Source: Saccharothrix ecbatanensis (GTDB taxonomy: Bacteria > Actinomycetota > Actinomycetes > Mycobacteriales > Pseudonocardiaceae). From it: 64,000 bases of DNA. The position numbers and the translations under genes were made by a program. The stretch's first letter is position 1. The number at the start of each line of letters is the position of its first letter. This document shows, in pieces, positions 1 to 8,442 of this stretch. The DNA lies in the NCBI RefSeq assembly GCF_014205015.1, contig NZ_JACHMO010000001.1, positions 124,001 through 188,000 of the forward strand, written 5' to 3'. The notes beneath the pieces are model-generated. The model was given only the letters and a program-made list of their open reading frames with translations. It ran no database searches and had not been told where the DNA came from.

Positions 1-938
1 TGGTCCGGAGTGCCGACAGCGGACGTCTGGCGTTCGGTCTCACCGCGCACCACGTGGCGTTCGACGGCGCGTCCCAGGAGCCCATGGCCGCTGACCTGGG
101 CACCGCCTACCAGGCGAGGCTGCGCGGAGAGGCTCCCGTGTTCGCCGAGCCGGCCGAGACGCTGGCCGAGATCGCCGACACCTACCGCCGGCGGCGCGCG
201 GCGGCCGACCTGGACGCCCAGATCGACTACTGGAACAAGGAACTCGACGGCCTGCCGCAGATCACCCTGCCGGGGCGGTTGTCCGCGGAGACCATCGACG
301 GTCCCAGGGTGACGGTCGCACGGCACGTGTCGGCGCAGGAGATGGAGCCCTGGGACGAGGCTGCCCGCGAACTCGGGTCGACCCGACTGGTGGCGCTGTC
401 CGTGGCCTACGGCTCGGTGCTGCGCCGGCTGTCCGGTCAGGACGACTTCGGCATCCTCGTGCCGTTCTCCAGCTGGATCGGGGACCCCGGCCGGTCCATC
501 TCGACCCGGATGGACATGTTGTGCCTGCGCATGCGTCCGGCGTCGGCCGGGAGCGACATGTGGGACAACGTCGGCAAGGCGGTCGGCGCCGCGCTCGTCG
601 CCCAGGACGTCTCGTTCGTCGAGGCGGCCATGCCGGTGATCACCGCGATCGGCGACGACGCCATGGGCAGGCTGCCGGTGCTCCTCGTGGAGAACCTGGC
701 CGACCCGGAGCTGACGCTGCCGTCCTGCCGCACCGAGTTCGCCCATTTGGGCGCACCCACGACGATGAGCGAGCTGGAGACCGAAGTCTGGTACGCCCCC
801 GATGGTGGCGTGCGGCTCAACGTGGCGGTGTGGACCGACTACCTCCCCGTAGAATTCGCCACCGAGTTCGCCGAGGAGTTCCAGCGCGTCCTGTGCGCCG
901 GGCCGGCCGCGTTGGCCGCACCGGCCGACGCACCGTGA
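1..938 (+). CDS. NRPS condensation domain protein, 3' part (5' end outside window)
   Basis: The reading frame is open from the first bases of the window, so this is the C-terminal part of a longer protein. Just before residue 'AFDG' it reads HHVAFDG, the HHxxxDG catalytic signature of condensation (C) domains, which join aminoacyl and acyl groups carried on peptidyl carrier proteins. The following ~290 residues look like the second half of a C domain (a bridging-type DFGILVPFSS segment and a C-terminal beta-strand/helix region). The frame stops at 936-938 with no carrier, adenylation or thioesterase domain after it, so this is either a stand-alone C-domain enzyme or the last domain of an NRPS. 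The esterase gene follows 43 bp downstream in the same direction and may be co-transcribed. The domain call is firm; the pathway lies outside the window. Confidence 0.85.
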   Translation, partial: VRSADSGRLAFGLTAHHVAFDGASQEPMAADLGTAYQARLRGEAPVFAEPAETLAEIADTYRRRRAAADLDAQIDYWNKELDGLPQITLPGRLSAETIDGPRVTVARHVSAQEMEPWDEAARELGSTRLVALSVAYGSVLRRLSGQDDFGILVPFSSWIGDPGRSISTRMDMLCLRMRPASAGSDMWDNVGKAVGAALVAQDVSFVEAAMPVITAIGDDAMGRLPVLLVENLADPELTLPSCRTEFAHLGAPTTMSELETEVWYAPDGGVRLNVAVWTDYLPVEFATEFAEEFQRVLCAGPAALAAPADAP

Positions 939-981
939 GGACCGCCCTGGTCCCCGGTGCTCGGGACGAAGGGGGATCAGG

Positions 982-2469
982 GTGATCACGACCGATGTCG
1001 AGATCGCGGACGGAGTCGTCCGCGGCTCCCAGGGCTCGCGCGCGCTGCGGTGGCGGTCGATTCCGTACGCGGCCGCGCCGGTCGGGGAGCTGCGGTTCCG
1101 CGCGCCTCAGCCGGTGCGGCCGTGGGTGGGTGTGCGTGACGCCACCAAGTTCGGGTATCCGGCCGTCCAGCGCCGGAACCCGATGGTGGGCTTGCGCCGG
1201 ACGGACGAGGACTGCCTGACCCTGAACGTGACCACGCCGCCGGATCCCTCGACGCGGCCGCGACCGGTGATGGTCTTCATCCACGGTGGCAGTTACGTCT
1301 CGGACACGGCGTCCCGGTACCCGGGCGACTCGCTGGCGGCGCGTGGCGACGTGATCGTCGTGACGCTCAACTACCGGCTGGGCGCGTTCGGGTACGTCGA
1401 CTTCACCGAGTTCTCCACCGCGGACCGGCCGATCGAGTCGAACCTCGGTCTGCGGGACCAGGTGGCGGCGTTGCAGTGGGTGCAGCGCAACATCGCCGCG
1501 TTCGGCGGGGACCCGGACAACGTCACGATCTTCGGCGAGTCGTCGGGCGCGGACGCGGTGCTGACGCTGATGACGACCCCGTCCGCGGCCGGGCTGTTCC
1601 ACCGCGCGATCGCGCAGAGCTCGGCCGCGGACTGGGCGGCAGTGGACGTGGAGGAGGCCCGGCGGTTCGCCCGCCGGGTCCTCGGCAAGCTCGACGTCGC
1701 ACCGGACGCGGCGGCGAAGGCGTTGGCCACGACGGGTGCGCAGGACCTCTGCGAAGCCGCCCACCGGGCGTTGCTGGACGTGCTGGGCGCCTATCCCGGC
1801 ACCTTCCCGGTGGCGGTGGTCGTCGACGGCGACTTCCTGCCGGAGGACCCGTTGGACGCGTTCGCCGCGGGTCGGTCGCACCCGGTGCCGCTGATCGCCG
1901 GCACCAACCGCGATGAGTGCACCCTGTTCCAGTTCGACCCGACGGTGCCGACGAGCGAGCCGATGCTGCGGGCCGCGCTGGAGCGGTGCGGCGCCGACTA
2001 CGAGCGGGTGGTGGCCGCCTACCCCGGTTACCCGAAGCGGTCGGCCGCGGTCGAGGTGAGCACGGATTTCGTGCTGTGGCGGCCGATGCAGGCGGTGCTC
2101 GAAGGGCACAGCGGCCGGGCGCCGACGTTCAGCTACCGACTCGACTTCGCTCCACGCGTGTTGCACCTGCTCGGGTTGCGGGCACTGCACGGGCTGGAGC
2201 TGCTCGCGGTGTTCGGTGGCGTCGACAGCGTGCCCGGACGGCTGTTGACGCTGGCGGGCGGACGGCAGGGGTTCCGGGCCGTGCAGGACGAGTTCCAGGA
2301 CAACTGGCTCACGTTCGCCCGCACCGGCCGGACCCTCCCGTCGTGGCCGGAGTACACGGTGGAGCAACGCAACACCCGCATCATCGACCACCCGTCACGG
2401 GTCGAAGTGGACCCGCAGCGGGAACGCCGGCTCGTCTGGGAAGGCATCCGCATCCCGGCGTCGGAGTAG
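982..2469 (+). CDS. type-B carboxylesterase (para-nitrobenzyl esterase family)
   Basis: A 495-residue carboxylesterase, the normal length for the family, predicted to hydrolyse carboxylic esters. The sequence shows the family marks: DEDCLTLNV after the first strands, the oxyanion-hole HGG (FIHGGSY), the nucleophile elbow GESSGA with Ser187, the acid Glu312 in TNRDE, and His403 in LHGLEL, which together make a complete catalytic triad. No signal peptide is seen, so the enzyme is probably cytoplasmic. The GTG start is chosen because a purine-rich GGGGGA lies just upstream. Its position directly behind the condensation-domain gene suggests it may act on the product of that pathway (ester hydrolysis or deprotection), but this is inference; such esterases also occur alone. 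Confidence 0.9.
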   Translation: MITTDVEIADGVVRGSQGSRALRWRSIPYAAAPVGELRFRAPQPVRPWVGVRDATKFGYPAVQRRNPMVGLRRTDEDCLTLNVTTPPDPSTRPRPVMVFIHGGSYVSDTASRYPGDSLAARGDVIVVTLNYRLGAFGYVDFTEFSTADRPIESNLGLRDQVAALQWVQRNIAAFGGDPDNVTIFGESSGADAVLTLMTTPSAAGLFHRAIAQSSAADWAAVDVEEARRFARRVLGKLDVAPDAAAKALATTGAQDLCEAAHRALLDVLGAYPGTFPVAVVVDGDFLPEDPLDAFAAGRSHPVPLIAGTNRDECTLFQFDPTVPTSEPMLRAALERCGADYERVVAAYPGYPKRSAAVEVSTDFVLWRPMQAVLEGHSGRAPTFSYRLDFAPRVLHLLGLRALHGLELLAVFGGVDSVPGRLLTLAGGRQGFRAVQDEFQDNWLTFARTGRTLPSWPEYTVEQRNTRIIDHPSRVEVDPQRERRLVWEGIRIPASE

Positions 2470-2498
2470 GGACCGTTCGAGCTCAGCTCGACGGTTCC
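2470..2498. terminator. hairpin between convergent genes
   Basis: A near-perfect inverted repeat (GGACCGTTCGAGCT, one loop base, then AGCTCGACGGTTCC) sits between the esterase stop and the convergent hydrolase and overlaps the hydrolase stop codon. There is no T-tract. It may serve both directions. Confidence 0.45.
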
Positions 2499-3610
2499 AC
2501 GATGGCGACCTCGGGGTAGCTCGCCGACGGCCCGTCCAACAACGGCTGCGGCTCGCCGCGCAGGTGCAGGTCGAAGAACGCCCGGACGTAGGTGCGGGTG
2601 ATCGCCGCGCCGCGTGCCCAGCCGACGTCCGCGCCGAAGTCGAGGCCGAGTTGCGCGCCCAGCACCCCGATGTCGGTGAACGACGGGTGTTCCATGCCCG
2701 CGACCACCAGCCAGCGCTTCCACCCGGTCAGCAGCGGCCAGTTGTCCTCCCAGGTGTCGGCCGCACCACCGGGCGTGCCGGGGGAGTAGGTGTTCTGCCG
2801 CCCCAGGAGCATGAACGGGCGCGACAGCCCGGGGTCGGGGATCGGCGTGGAGATGCTGCCGTCGACGTTGATCCCGGCCAGGATGCGGGAGTCGGCGCGC
2901 AGGGCGGCGAGGCTGCTCGCACCACCCACGGAGTGGCCACCCATTGCGATCCGCGACGCGTCGACCAGGTTCGCCCCACGTCGGTGGCGCAGCGGCCCGG
3001 TCAGCTGGTCCAGCACGAACGACACGTCCGCCGCCCGGCCACGCACCAGCTTCTCCCAGAACGCCAGGTCGTAGGAGCCGCAGGCCTCGCAGCTGGTGAC
3101 CCGCCCGTCGGGGAAGGTCGTGGCGACGTTCTCGTAGGTGTGGTCGATCACCACGACGACGTAACCGTGGCTCGCCAGGTCTTCGGCGAGCGTGCTCAGC
3201 GTGGCGCGTGGCCTCTTGAAGCCCGGCGACAGCACGACCAACGGCAGGCTGTGCCTCTTGCCCGCGGTCGGACGTGCGTCGACCACGGCGTTGGTCCGGG
3301 CCGTGCTCAACACGTCGGGCGGCACGGTCGTGATGCCGCCTTCCTCCAGCACCGCGGCGGACTCCGCCGGCGTCATGTACTGCTTCTTGAGCCCACGCGC
3401 CGAGGCCGCCGGGTAGAACACGGAGACCATCAGCTCCCTGTCCCGCGAGGGCACCCACGGGTCGGGCCGCGCGGTGTCCGTCAGGTGGAACGACGTCGTG
3501 CCGACCGGGTGGCGGCCGGTCGGGGCGGGTAGGTGCAGCGAAGTGTCGGCCGCGGCGGGTGATGCGGACACGGCGAGCGTCAGTGCGGTCAGGAACACGA
3601 GACGGCGCAT
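2483..3610 (-). CDS. secreted alpha/beta hydrolase, PAF-acetylhydrolase-like
   Basis: A 375-residue predicted exported hydrolase. The chosen ATG begins a clear signal peptide (MRRLVFLTALTLAVSASPAAA) and is preceded by GGAAGAGAGAGA, so a longer upstream in-frame extension is not used. The nucleophile elbow is GGHSVGG with Ser227. A central TTFPDG...CEACGSYDLAFW segment and a late GMEHPSFTD segment resemble platelet-activating-factor acetylhydrolase/cutinase-like lipases of actinomycetes. It likely cleaves short-chain or phospholipid esters outside the cell; the substrate cannot be read from sequence. It lies 23 bp after the ABC permease on the same strand and may be the last gene of the GntR-ABC operon. 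Confidence 0.75.
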   Translation of the reverse strand: MRRLVFLTALTLAVSASPAAADTSLHLPAPTGRHPVGTTSFHLTDTARPDPWVPSRDRELMVSVFYPAASARGLKKQYMTPAESAAVLEEGGITTVPPDVLSTARTNAVVDARPTAGKRHSLPLVVLSPGFKRPRATLSTLAEDLASHGYVVVVIDHTYENVATTFPDGRVTSCEACGSYDLAFWEKLVRGRAADVSFVLDQLTGPLRHRRGANLVDASRIAMGGHSVGGASSLAALRADSRILAGINVDGSISTPIPDPGLSRPFMLLGRQNTYSPGTPGGAADTWEDNWPLLTGWKRWLVVAGMEHPSFTDIGVLGAQLGLDFGADVGWARGAAITRTYVRAFFDLHLRGEPQPLLDGPSASYPEVAIVEPSS

Positions 3611-3633
3611 GGATCTCTCTCTTCCGTGGGGAG

Positions 3634-4617
3634 TCAGGACAGGTGGCGTAGGCCGCGGAAGCAGAACCACGTCAGCAGTGCCGACAGCGCGAGGAACATC
3701 CCCAGCTCAAGCCACTGGAACGGCCAGAAGCGGCTCGCCGGCTGGTAGACCAGGTGCTGCCGGTAGCCGTGGTCGGACAGCCGGGCGAAGCACGTGTGGA
3801 TCCGCTCGAAGTCCAGCACGGCCGGGGTTTCCGCCGATGACGGTGGGAGGCAGTCGCCCACGACGTCGGGCAGCGGTCGGACCACGGCGCCGTTCGCGTC
3901 CACGGTCTGGTTGGCCAGCACCCACGCGCCCGCGGGTTCGAGGACGAAAAGCGACTGGGCCACGACACCGTCGTCCGCCTGGATTCCGGCGATGTTCCGC
4001 GCCGTGATCGTGACCGCTTCCTCGACCGGCGGAAGGATGTGGGGGCGCACCGCGAGAGGAACGGCTAGTTGCACGGCGGCGTACACCACGAGGGTGACGG
4101 CCATGGCGGTCACGGTGCGGCGCAACAGGATCGCGACGGCGATCCCGAGGACGAACGCGAACGCGGCGTACCCGATGGGCGCGATACCGCGTGCGGCGAA
4201 CACCATCGGCGTGAGGCGGGGCGTGATGTTGTCTTCGACCTTCGCGCCGGCCGCGCTGTCGACGGGGTCGGCCCACCAGGTGACGGCCAAGCTCAGCAGT
4301 CCCGCCGCGACCATGGCCGCCGGCACGCCGACGCCCAGCTTGACCGTGAGCCAGCGGGTGCGGGTGATGCTCTGGTTCCACACCAGGTTGTGCGTGCCGG
4401 TCTCCAGCTCCCGGGCGATCATCGGCACCGCCCAGAACACCCCGAGGAGGGCGGGCAACAGGTGCACCCCGACCTGGGCGCCCGTGTACAGGGACTCCTG
4501 GTGGGTGGAGTACGTGCCGTCGGGACGCGTGACCGCGAGGATCACGCCGGCGACCGCGAGGAACGCGTACACCGACAGCACCGGGACGCGCAGCTGCCGC
4601 CACGCCAACCAGGTCAT
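3634..4617 (-). CDS. ABC transporter permease, ABC-2-like
   Basis: A 327-residue integral membrane protein with about six hydrophobic segments: one near the N-terminus (VLSVYAFLAVAGVILAV), several in the middle, and a last one near the C-terminus (LGMFLALSALLTWFCF). A large extracytoplasmic loop separates the last two. It would form the channel for the ATPase encoded just upstream. The ATG overlaps the ATPase stop codon (ATGA), so translation is probably coupled; this overlap fixes the start over a longer in-frame option. The substrate is unknown. GntR-controlled pairs of this kind often export antibiotics, lipids or peptides, which is only an inference here. Confidence 0.8.
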   Translation of the reverse strand: MTWLAWRQLRVPVLSVYAFLAVAGVILAVTRPDGTYSTHQESLYTGAQVGVHLLPALLGVFWAVPMIARELETGTHNLVWNQSITRTRWLTVKLGVGVPAAMVAAGLLSLAVTWWADPVDSAAGAKVEDNITPRLTPMVFAARGIAPIGYAAFAFVLGIAVAILLRRTVTAMAVTLVVYAAVQLAVPLAVRPHILPPVEEAVTITARNIAGIQADDGVVAQSLFVLEPAGAWVLANQTVDANGAVVRPLPDVVGDCLPPSSAETPAVLDFERIHTCFARLSDHGYRQHLVYQPASRFWPFQWLELGMFLALSALLTWFCFRGLRHLS

Positions 4618-5495
4618 CGCACTACCCCCAGCGCCGGACGTGCCGGGCCGGTGTTGCCCATGTAGGCCAGGATCAGGTCCTCGAGGTCCACCTCGCCGAC
4701 GTCCCACGTGGGGTCGAGGACGGGTGCTCCGGTGCGGACGAGCGCGGTGGTCTGGCGGTCGGTCTGGCGCACCGAGACGACCTCCTGGTCGCCGGGCAGG
4801 GTGTCGACGCTACGCCGCGGCCCGGTCAGCCGGCGGTGCGTGGCGAGCAGGTCCTCGACCTCGCCGGCGATCCGGACCTGCGAGTTCACCAGCACGATCA
4901 GGTGATCGCAGACGCGTTCCAGGTCGGCGACCAGGTGCGAGGACATCACCACGCTCAGGCCGTGCTCGGCGACGGCTTCCATGAGGTCCTGGAGGAACTC
5001 CCGCCGGGCCAACGGGTCGAGCGAGGCGACCGGTTCGTCGAGCAGCAGCAGCTCGGGGCGTTTCGCGATGCCGAGGGTGAGCGCGAGCTGGGCGCGCCGG
5101 CCGCCGGACAGCCTGCCCGCGCGCAGTTCCGGGTCCAGCCCGATCCGGCCGATCCGGTCGCGGGCCAGCTTGTCGTCCCAGCCGGGGTTGAGGCGAGCGC
5201 CGAGGCGAAGGTGCTCTTCGACGGTCAAGCCCGCGTACACCGGGGCGTTCTGCGCGACGAAGCCCACCTTGGCCAGCTGCGCCGGACCGCTGCCCGGCAT
5301 GCCGCCGCACACCTCGATGGCGCCGCTCGACGGTTCGATCATGCCGGCGGCGAGGCCGAGCAACGTGGACTTGCCCGCGCCGTTCGGGCCGACCAGGCCG
5401 GTGACGTGGCCGGCGGGGATGTCGAGCGTGCAGCCGGTCAACGCCCAGTGGCGCGCGTACTTCTTGCCCAGTCCTCTGGCACGCAGCACGGTCAC
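4614..5495 (-). CDS. ABC transporter ATP-binding protein
   Basis: A 293-residue ATPase that powers the neighbouring permease. The N-terminal ~220 residues are a complete nucleotide-binding domain: Walker A GPNGAGKS, Q-loop GFVAQNAP, signature LSGGRR, Walker B LLLLDEP with the following D-loop SLD, and the switch histidine in MSSH. The C-terminal ~70 residues are a variable accessory region. The GTG start overlaps the stop of the gntR gene (GTGA), which places gntR, ATPase and permease in one translationally coupled operon. The family is exporter-like, with no substrate-binding protein gene nearby. Confidence 0.92.
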   Translation of the reverse strand: MTVLRARGLGKKYARHWALTGCTLDIPAGHVTGLVGPNGAGKSTLLGLAAGMIEPSSGAIEVCGGMPGSGPAQLAKVGFVAQNAPVYAGLTVEEHLRLGARLNPGWDDKLARDRIGRIGLDPELRAGRLSGGRRAQLALTLGIAKRPELLLLDEPVASLDPLARREFLQDLMEAVAEHGLSVVMSSHLVADLERVCDHLIVLVNSQVRIAGEVEDLLATHRRLTGPRRSVDTLPGDQEVVSVRQTDRQTTALVRTGAPVLDPTWDVGEVDLEDLILAYMGNTGPARPALGVVR

Positions 5496-5896
5496 GCTAT
5501 GTCCTCTTTGGACGCGGCGCGAAACGTGGTGGTGAACAACGCCTCGATGCCCTCCTCGTCCAGCCCGGCGCGGCGGGCCTTGGCGAGCCAGCGCCTCAGG
5601 TCCTGCCGCAGTGGCGCGAGGGCGGTCAGCGGTGCGCCGGACAGCGTGCCCGTCACGAACGTGCCCACTCCCGGGCGGGCGGCGACCAGGCCGTCGTGTT
5701 CGAGCTCCCGGTAGGCCTTGAGCACCGTGTTCGGGTTGATGGCCAGGTCCGCCACCACGTCCTTCACCTTCGGCAGCTGGTCGCCCTCGAGCAGCAGGCC
5801 CAGCCGCAACGCGTGCCGCACCTGCCGGACCAGCTGTTGGTACGGCGAGAGGCCCGACTTGCCGTCCAGGTGGAACCGGATCACGACTACCCCCAT
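5492..5896 (-). CDS. GntR-family regulator, short YtrA type
   Basis: A 134-residue DNA-binding protein with a GntR winged helix at about residues 10-75 (SPYQQLVRQVRHAL, then INPNTVLKAYRELEHDGLV) and only a short helical tail. That length is typical of the YtrA subfamily, which represses adjacent ABC transporter operons. It is the first gene of the gntR-ATPase-permease(-hydrolase) operon and most likely autoregulates it. The ATG lacks a clear Shine-Dalgarno sequence, and a TATAGT -10-like box lies 17 bases upstream, so the mRNA probably has a very short leader. Confidence 0.9.
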   Translation of the reverse strand: MGVVVIRFHLDGKSGLSPYQQLVRQVRHALRLGLLLEGDQLPKVKDVVADLAINPNTVLKAYRELEHDGLVAARPGVGTFVTGTLSGAPLTALAPLRQDLRRWLAKARRAGLDEEGIEALFTTTFRAASKEDIA

Positions 5897-5898
5897 TT

Positions 5899-5920
5899 AT
5901 CTAGCTACCTAGCACTATAG
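5899..5920 (-). promoter_or_regulatory. candidate promoter/operator of the GntR-ABC operon
   Basis: Read on the minus strand, TATAGT (plus-strand ACTATA at 5914-5919) is followed by CTAGGTAGCTAG, a CTAG-spacer-CTAG repeat, and then the gntR start. A symmetric site over the -10 region is where a YtrA-type GntR repressor would be expected. The assignment is by position and symmetry only. Confidence 0.4.
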
Positions 5921-6286
5921 CATCCTGATCAGGCGGACGTATGTCGCAGGTAGCCGGAGGTCAGCCGCCGGAGGACCGGAAGTGACGAGTCCGGTGACCG
6001 TGGGGTCGCCGGACCGCCGCCCGGCGACGGCGCGCAGGTCGGCCACCAGCTGCCGGCTTTGGTGCTCCTGCTCCTCGGGCGGGTGGGCGGCACGGGCGGC
6101 GGGGTCGGTGAACCAGCGGTGCACGATGTAGCGCCGGTCGCCGGAGAGGCCGGTGTGGTCGCCCGTCAGCAGCACGGCCGCCTCGTTCTGCGCGAGGACT
6201 TCGCCCAGGTCGGACAGCACCACGGCCGGGGTGTCGCCGAGCCGTCCCGCCAGGCTCCGCCCGCGGCGACCGCTACCCGTCCACGT
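5915..6286 (-). pseudogene. fragment of an MmyB-type XRE regulator
   Basis: The minus-strand frame from 6286 to 5915 encodes the middle of an MmyB-like ligand-binding domain. It reads LGDTPAVVLSDLGEVLAQN, then RYIVHRWFTDPAARAAHP, then LVADLRAVAGRR.GDPTVTGLV. The intact homologue at 59076-59972 shows the same order (LLAMIGDAPALVLGRR, LVFLDEHTRELYADWP, VVGALRLASGQHVDDPALASLVG). Here the N-terminal helix-turn-helix is missing: the frame closes at a stop at 6287-6289 and no HTH is seen beyond it. The end of the domain after LVT is replaced by unrelated sequence running into the gntR promoter. An apparent ORF can start at GTG 6223, but both ends are lost, so it is called a remnant. Confidence 0.65.
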
Positions 6287-6315
6287 TCATGGCCGACCTC
6301 GGCGTGGGCAACTGA
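6262..6315 (+). pseudogene. possible 3' remnant of an unidentified gene
   Basis: In plus frame 1 the bases before the TGA at 6313-6315 encode DRYPSTFMADLGVGN, which reads like a natural protein C-terminus. The frame further upstream does not look coding and overlaps the MmyB fragment on the other strand. The parent gene is not recognised. It is listed because it adds to the gene debris here. Confidence 0.25.
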
Positions 6316-6371
6316 GTCCGGCTCTCCGGCGACGCCCGCTCCGAAGCGGGTTCCGCCGGGAGCCGCAGGCG

Positions 6372-6508
6372 TCACCGCTGGTCGGAGTCGCAGCCCGGGT
6401 TGTCGAGCGACGTCAGTCGAACGCCCTGGCCGTGCTCCCAATCCCGTCGCAGTGGGCGGAGAACCACTGCTGGAGGAAGCCGAAACCCTCGGTATTGATG
6501 TGGACCTC
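6372..6508 (-). pseudogene. broken Imm53-like immunity gene
   Basis: On the minus strand, FGFLQQWFSAHCDG is followed, after a one-base shift, by DWEHGQGVRLTSLDNPG and then a premature stop at 6372-6374. LQxWF...CDGDWEH..GV....LDNPGW is the conserved N-terminal half of immunity protein 53 (Imm53), a family linked to polymorphic toxin systems. Here an extra G in the run after CGAC breaks the frame, the domain ends right after DNPG, and no normal start codon is present: an AGGAGG is followed at start spacing by ATC. It is therefore a decayed fragment. No toxin gene is seen nearby. The family call rests on motif recognition. Confidence 0.55.
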
Positions 6509-6522
6509 CTACGGCTCGACCC

Positions 6523-8091
6523 TCAGCAGGCCTTGACCCAACTGCACTCCAGGTCGACGTCGAGCTGCCGCCTCTGGTCGTCGGACAGCTCCGGAATGAC
6601 GTACGCACCCGGCGGGGTCTGCCCGCTCCGGTTGCCCGCCAGCCGGACCGCGACCGCGTCCTCCAGCGGTTTCGCGGACGTCAGCGTGTTGTTGCTGATC
6701 ATGGAGAACACCAGCGGGGTGCCGTCGGCGGTGGTCACGTAGCCCGACAGCGCGCTCACGCCGGTCAACGAGCCGGTCTTGGCCCGCACGTTGCCCTCGG
6801 CCGGCGTGCCGCGCATCCGGTTCCGCAACGTCCCGCCGGTCATCCGGTCGCTCACCCCGGCGACGGGCAGCGAGTCGTACCACGCCTGGAACCACGGCTT
6901 GCCCTTGGCCGCGAGCAGCAGCCCGGTCACCTGGCCGGGCGCCACCTGGTCCATTCTGGACAGACCCGAGCCGTCCCTCAGCGAGATCACCGTCGAATCC
7001 ATGCCGAGCCCGCCCAGCCGCGCCGAGATCGCCCGCAGACCGGCACTCCAACTGCCCTCGCCGAACACGGCACGCCCGGCGGTCTTCACCAGGATCTCGG
7101 CGTGCATGTTGTTGCTGAGCTTCATGAACGGCACCATCAACCGCGACAGCGGCATCGACTGGTGCTCACCCAGGACTCGGGCATCCGCCGGTGTCACGCC
7201 GACGCCCGTGCCGGCGAGCACGCGGACCCCGTGCCGGGCCAGGGCGTCGTGGAACAGTGACGTGACCAGTCCGGTCGGCTCCCAGACGGTGCTCCACTCG
7301 GTCTCGACGGCGCCTCCGGCGGGGATCGAACCGCGCACGTCGATCACGTTCGTGCCGTGCTGCCGCTCGACGGACACGCTGGACGTCGACCCGGGCGCGC
7401 CGGTCACGGCGGTGTTGGCGATCGTGACGTAGCTCGTCGGAGGGTCGGTGGTGACGGAAGCCGGTTCGCCGGCCGCCCCCGGCGCGACCCGCACGATGAT
7501 CGATCCCGCGTCGTAGTCGGTGTCCGGTGAAACGGTCAGCGCCGAGATCTGGGCGTTGTAGTAGTACGGCTCGTCGTCCCAGGCCCAGCCGGTGCCCAGG
7601 CGCACGGAGTCGAACCAGGTGTCGTCGGCGACGAGCCTGCCGCGGACCAGCTTGATCCCGTCGGCCGCGACCTTGGCGGCCAACGCGTCGTAGTCGGCGG
7701 CGAGGATCGTCGGGTCCCCGGTTCCGCGCAGGTGCAGGTCGCCCGCCAGCACTCCGCCAGTCGTGCGTCCGACCGCCGACACGCTGGTGGTGAACCGGTG
7801 GTCGGGACCGAGGATGTCGAGCGCGGCGGCGGAGCTGATCAGCTTGCCGTTGGACGCCGGCTGGCGGCGCTTGTCGCTGTCCCGGGTGAACAACACGGCG
7901 CCGGTGTCGGCGTGCCGGACCACGAGACCCACGTCGGCGCCCTTGAGCCCGGGAGCGGCGAGGATCGCGCTGAGATCCTGGTAGAGCGTGTCCTGGGCCT
8001 GTGCGGACGCGTCGGTGGCCAGATCGGACGCCGGAACCGCGGTGAACAGGGCGGCGGCCAGCACAAGGGCGAGGGATCGCGGTCTGGGCAT
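6523..8091 (-). CDS. dacB: D-alanyl-D-alanine carboxypeptidase/endopeptidase, PBP4 (S13) family
   Basis: A 522-residue exported serine peptidase that trims the D-Ala-D-Ala end of peptidoglycan stem peptides or cuts cross-links. The start is the ATG preceded by GGAG and followed by a signal peptide (about residues 1-30). All three penicillin-binding motifs are present: S80-N-G-K83, SNN in the middle (KLSNNMHAEI), and KTG (RAKTGSLTGV). A long insert between the first and second motifs is characteristic of the PBP4/DacB class. The C-terminus (LDVDLECSWVKAC) is Cys-containing. The gene stands alone, with its promoter in the 350-bp gap it shares with the divergent GH43 gene. Confidence 0.9.
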   Translation of the reverse strand: MPRPRSLALVLAAALFTAVPASDLATDASAQAQDTLYQDLSAILAAPGLKGADVGLVVRHADTGAVLFTRDSDKRRQPASNGKLISSAAALDILGPDHRFTTSVSAVGRTTGGVLAGDLHLRGTGDPTILAADYDALAAKVAADGIKLVRGRLVADDTWFDSVRLGTGWAWDDEPYYYNAQISALTVSPDTDYDAGSIIVRVAPGAAGEPASVTTDPPTSYVTIANTAVTGAPGSTSSVSVERQHGTNVIDVRGSIPAGGAVETEWSTVWEPTGLVTSLFHDALARHGVRVLAGTGVGVTPADARVLGEHQSMPLSRLMVPFMKLSNNMHAEILVKTAGRAVFGEGSWSAGLRAISARLGGLGMDSTVISLRDGSGLSRMDQVAPGQVTGLLLAAKGKPWFQAWYDSLPVAGVSDRMTGGTLRNRMRGTPAEGNVRAKTGSLTGVSALSGYVTTADGTPLVFSMISNNTLTSAKPLEDAVAVRLAGNRSGQTPPGAYVIPELSDDQRRQLDVDLECSWVKAC

Positions 8092-8260
8092 GGGGACTCC
8101 CTGAGGCGCCGAGGATGGTTCGTCAAGGATTCTCCACAAACTCGGGTGTTCTGTGAAGCTTTGACACACGGTCGGCGGGGCGGCTGCCGTCGAACCGGGG
8201 TTGGCCGGCGGCGGGTCGGCGATTCCGGTGTCCGGGCTGGTCGCGGCACGATGTTACGCA

Positions 8261-8274
8261 TGTGAGCGCTAACA
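8261..8274. promoter_or_regulatory. LacI-type operator
   Basis: TGTGAGCGCTAACA is a near-perfect 14-bp palindrome with a central CG, the form bound by LacI/GalR-family repressors. It is closely similar to the sites at 8376, 14116 and 14229. Confidence 0.6.
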
Positions 8275-8375
8275 GATTTGGTCATACGGCGGGTGGTCGC
8301 CGAAACGGTCGGACACGTGGGCAACGGGAGCCAGCGGCGAAGGTACTGATGCCCCTTGAGGCGGACCACGGCTCC

Positions 8376-8389
8376 TGTTAGCGTTAACA
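8376..8389. promoter_or_regulatory. LacI-type operator upstream of GH43
   Basis: TGTTAGCGTTAACA is symmetric except for one central pair and lies 53 bp before the GH43 start, a typical repressor position around the promoter. Confidence 0.65.
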
Positions 8390-8442
8390 CCTCGCAGTGA
8401 CGCGAGTCACTACCCCTGTCCCAGGTCATCCGAGGAGTGGTT

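Larger units (their letters stand above)
8092..8442. promoter_or_regulatory. divergent promoter region between dacB and the GH43 gene
   Basis: This 351-bp stretch contains no gene. Its notable content is two LacI-type palindromes (listed separately) spaced about 115 bp apart, centre to centre. The second ends 53 bp before the GH43 start. Their spacing would allow repression by looping or by two bound dimers. Confidence 0.6.
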
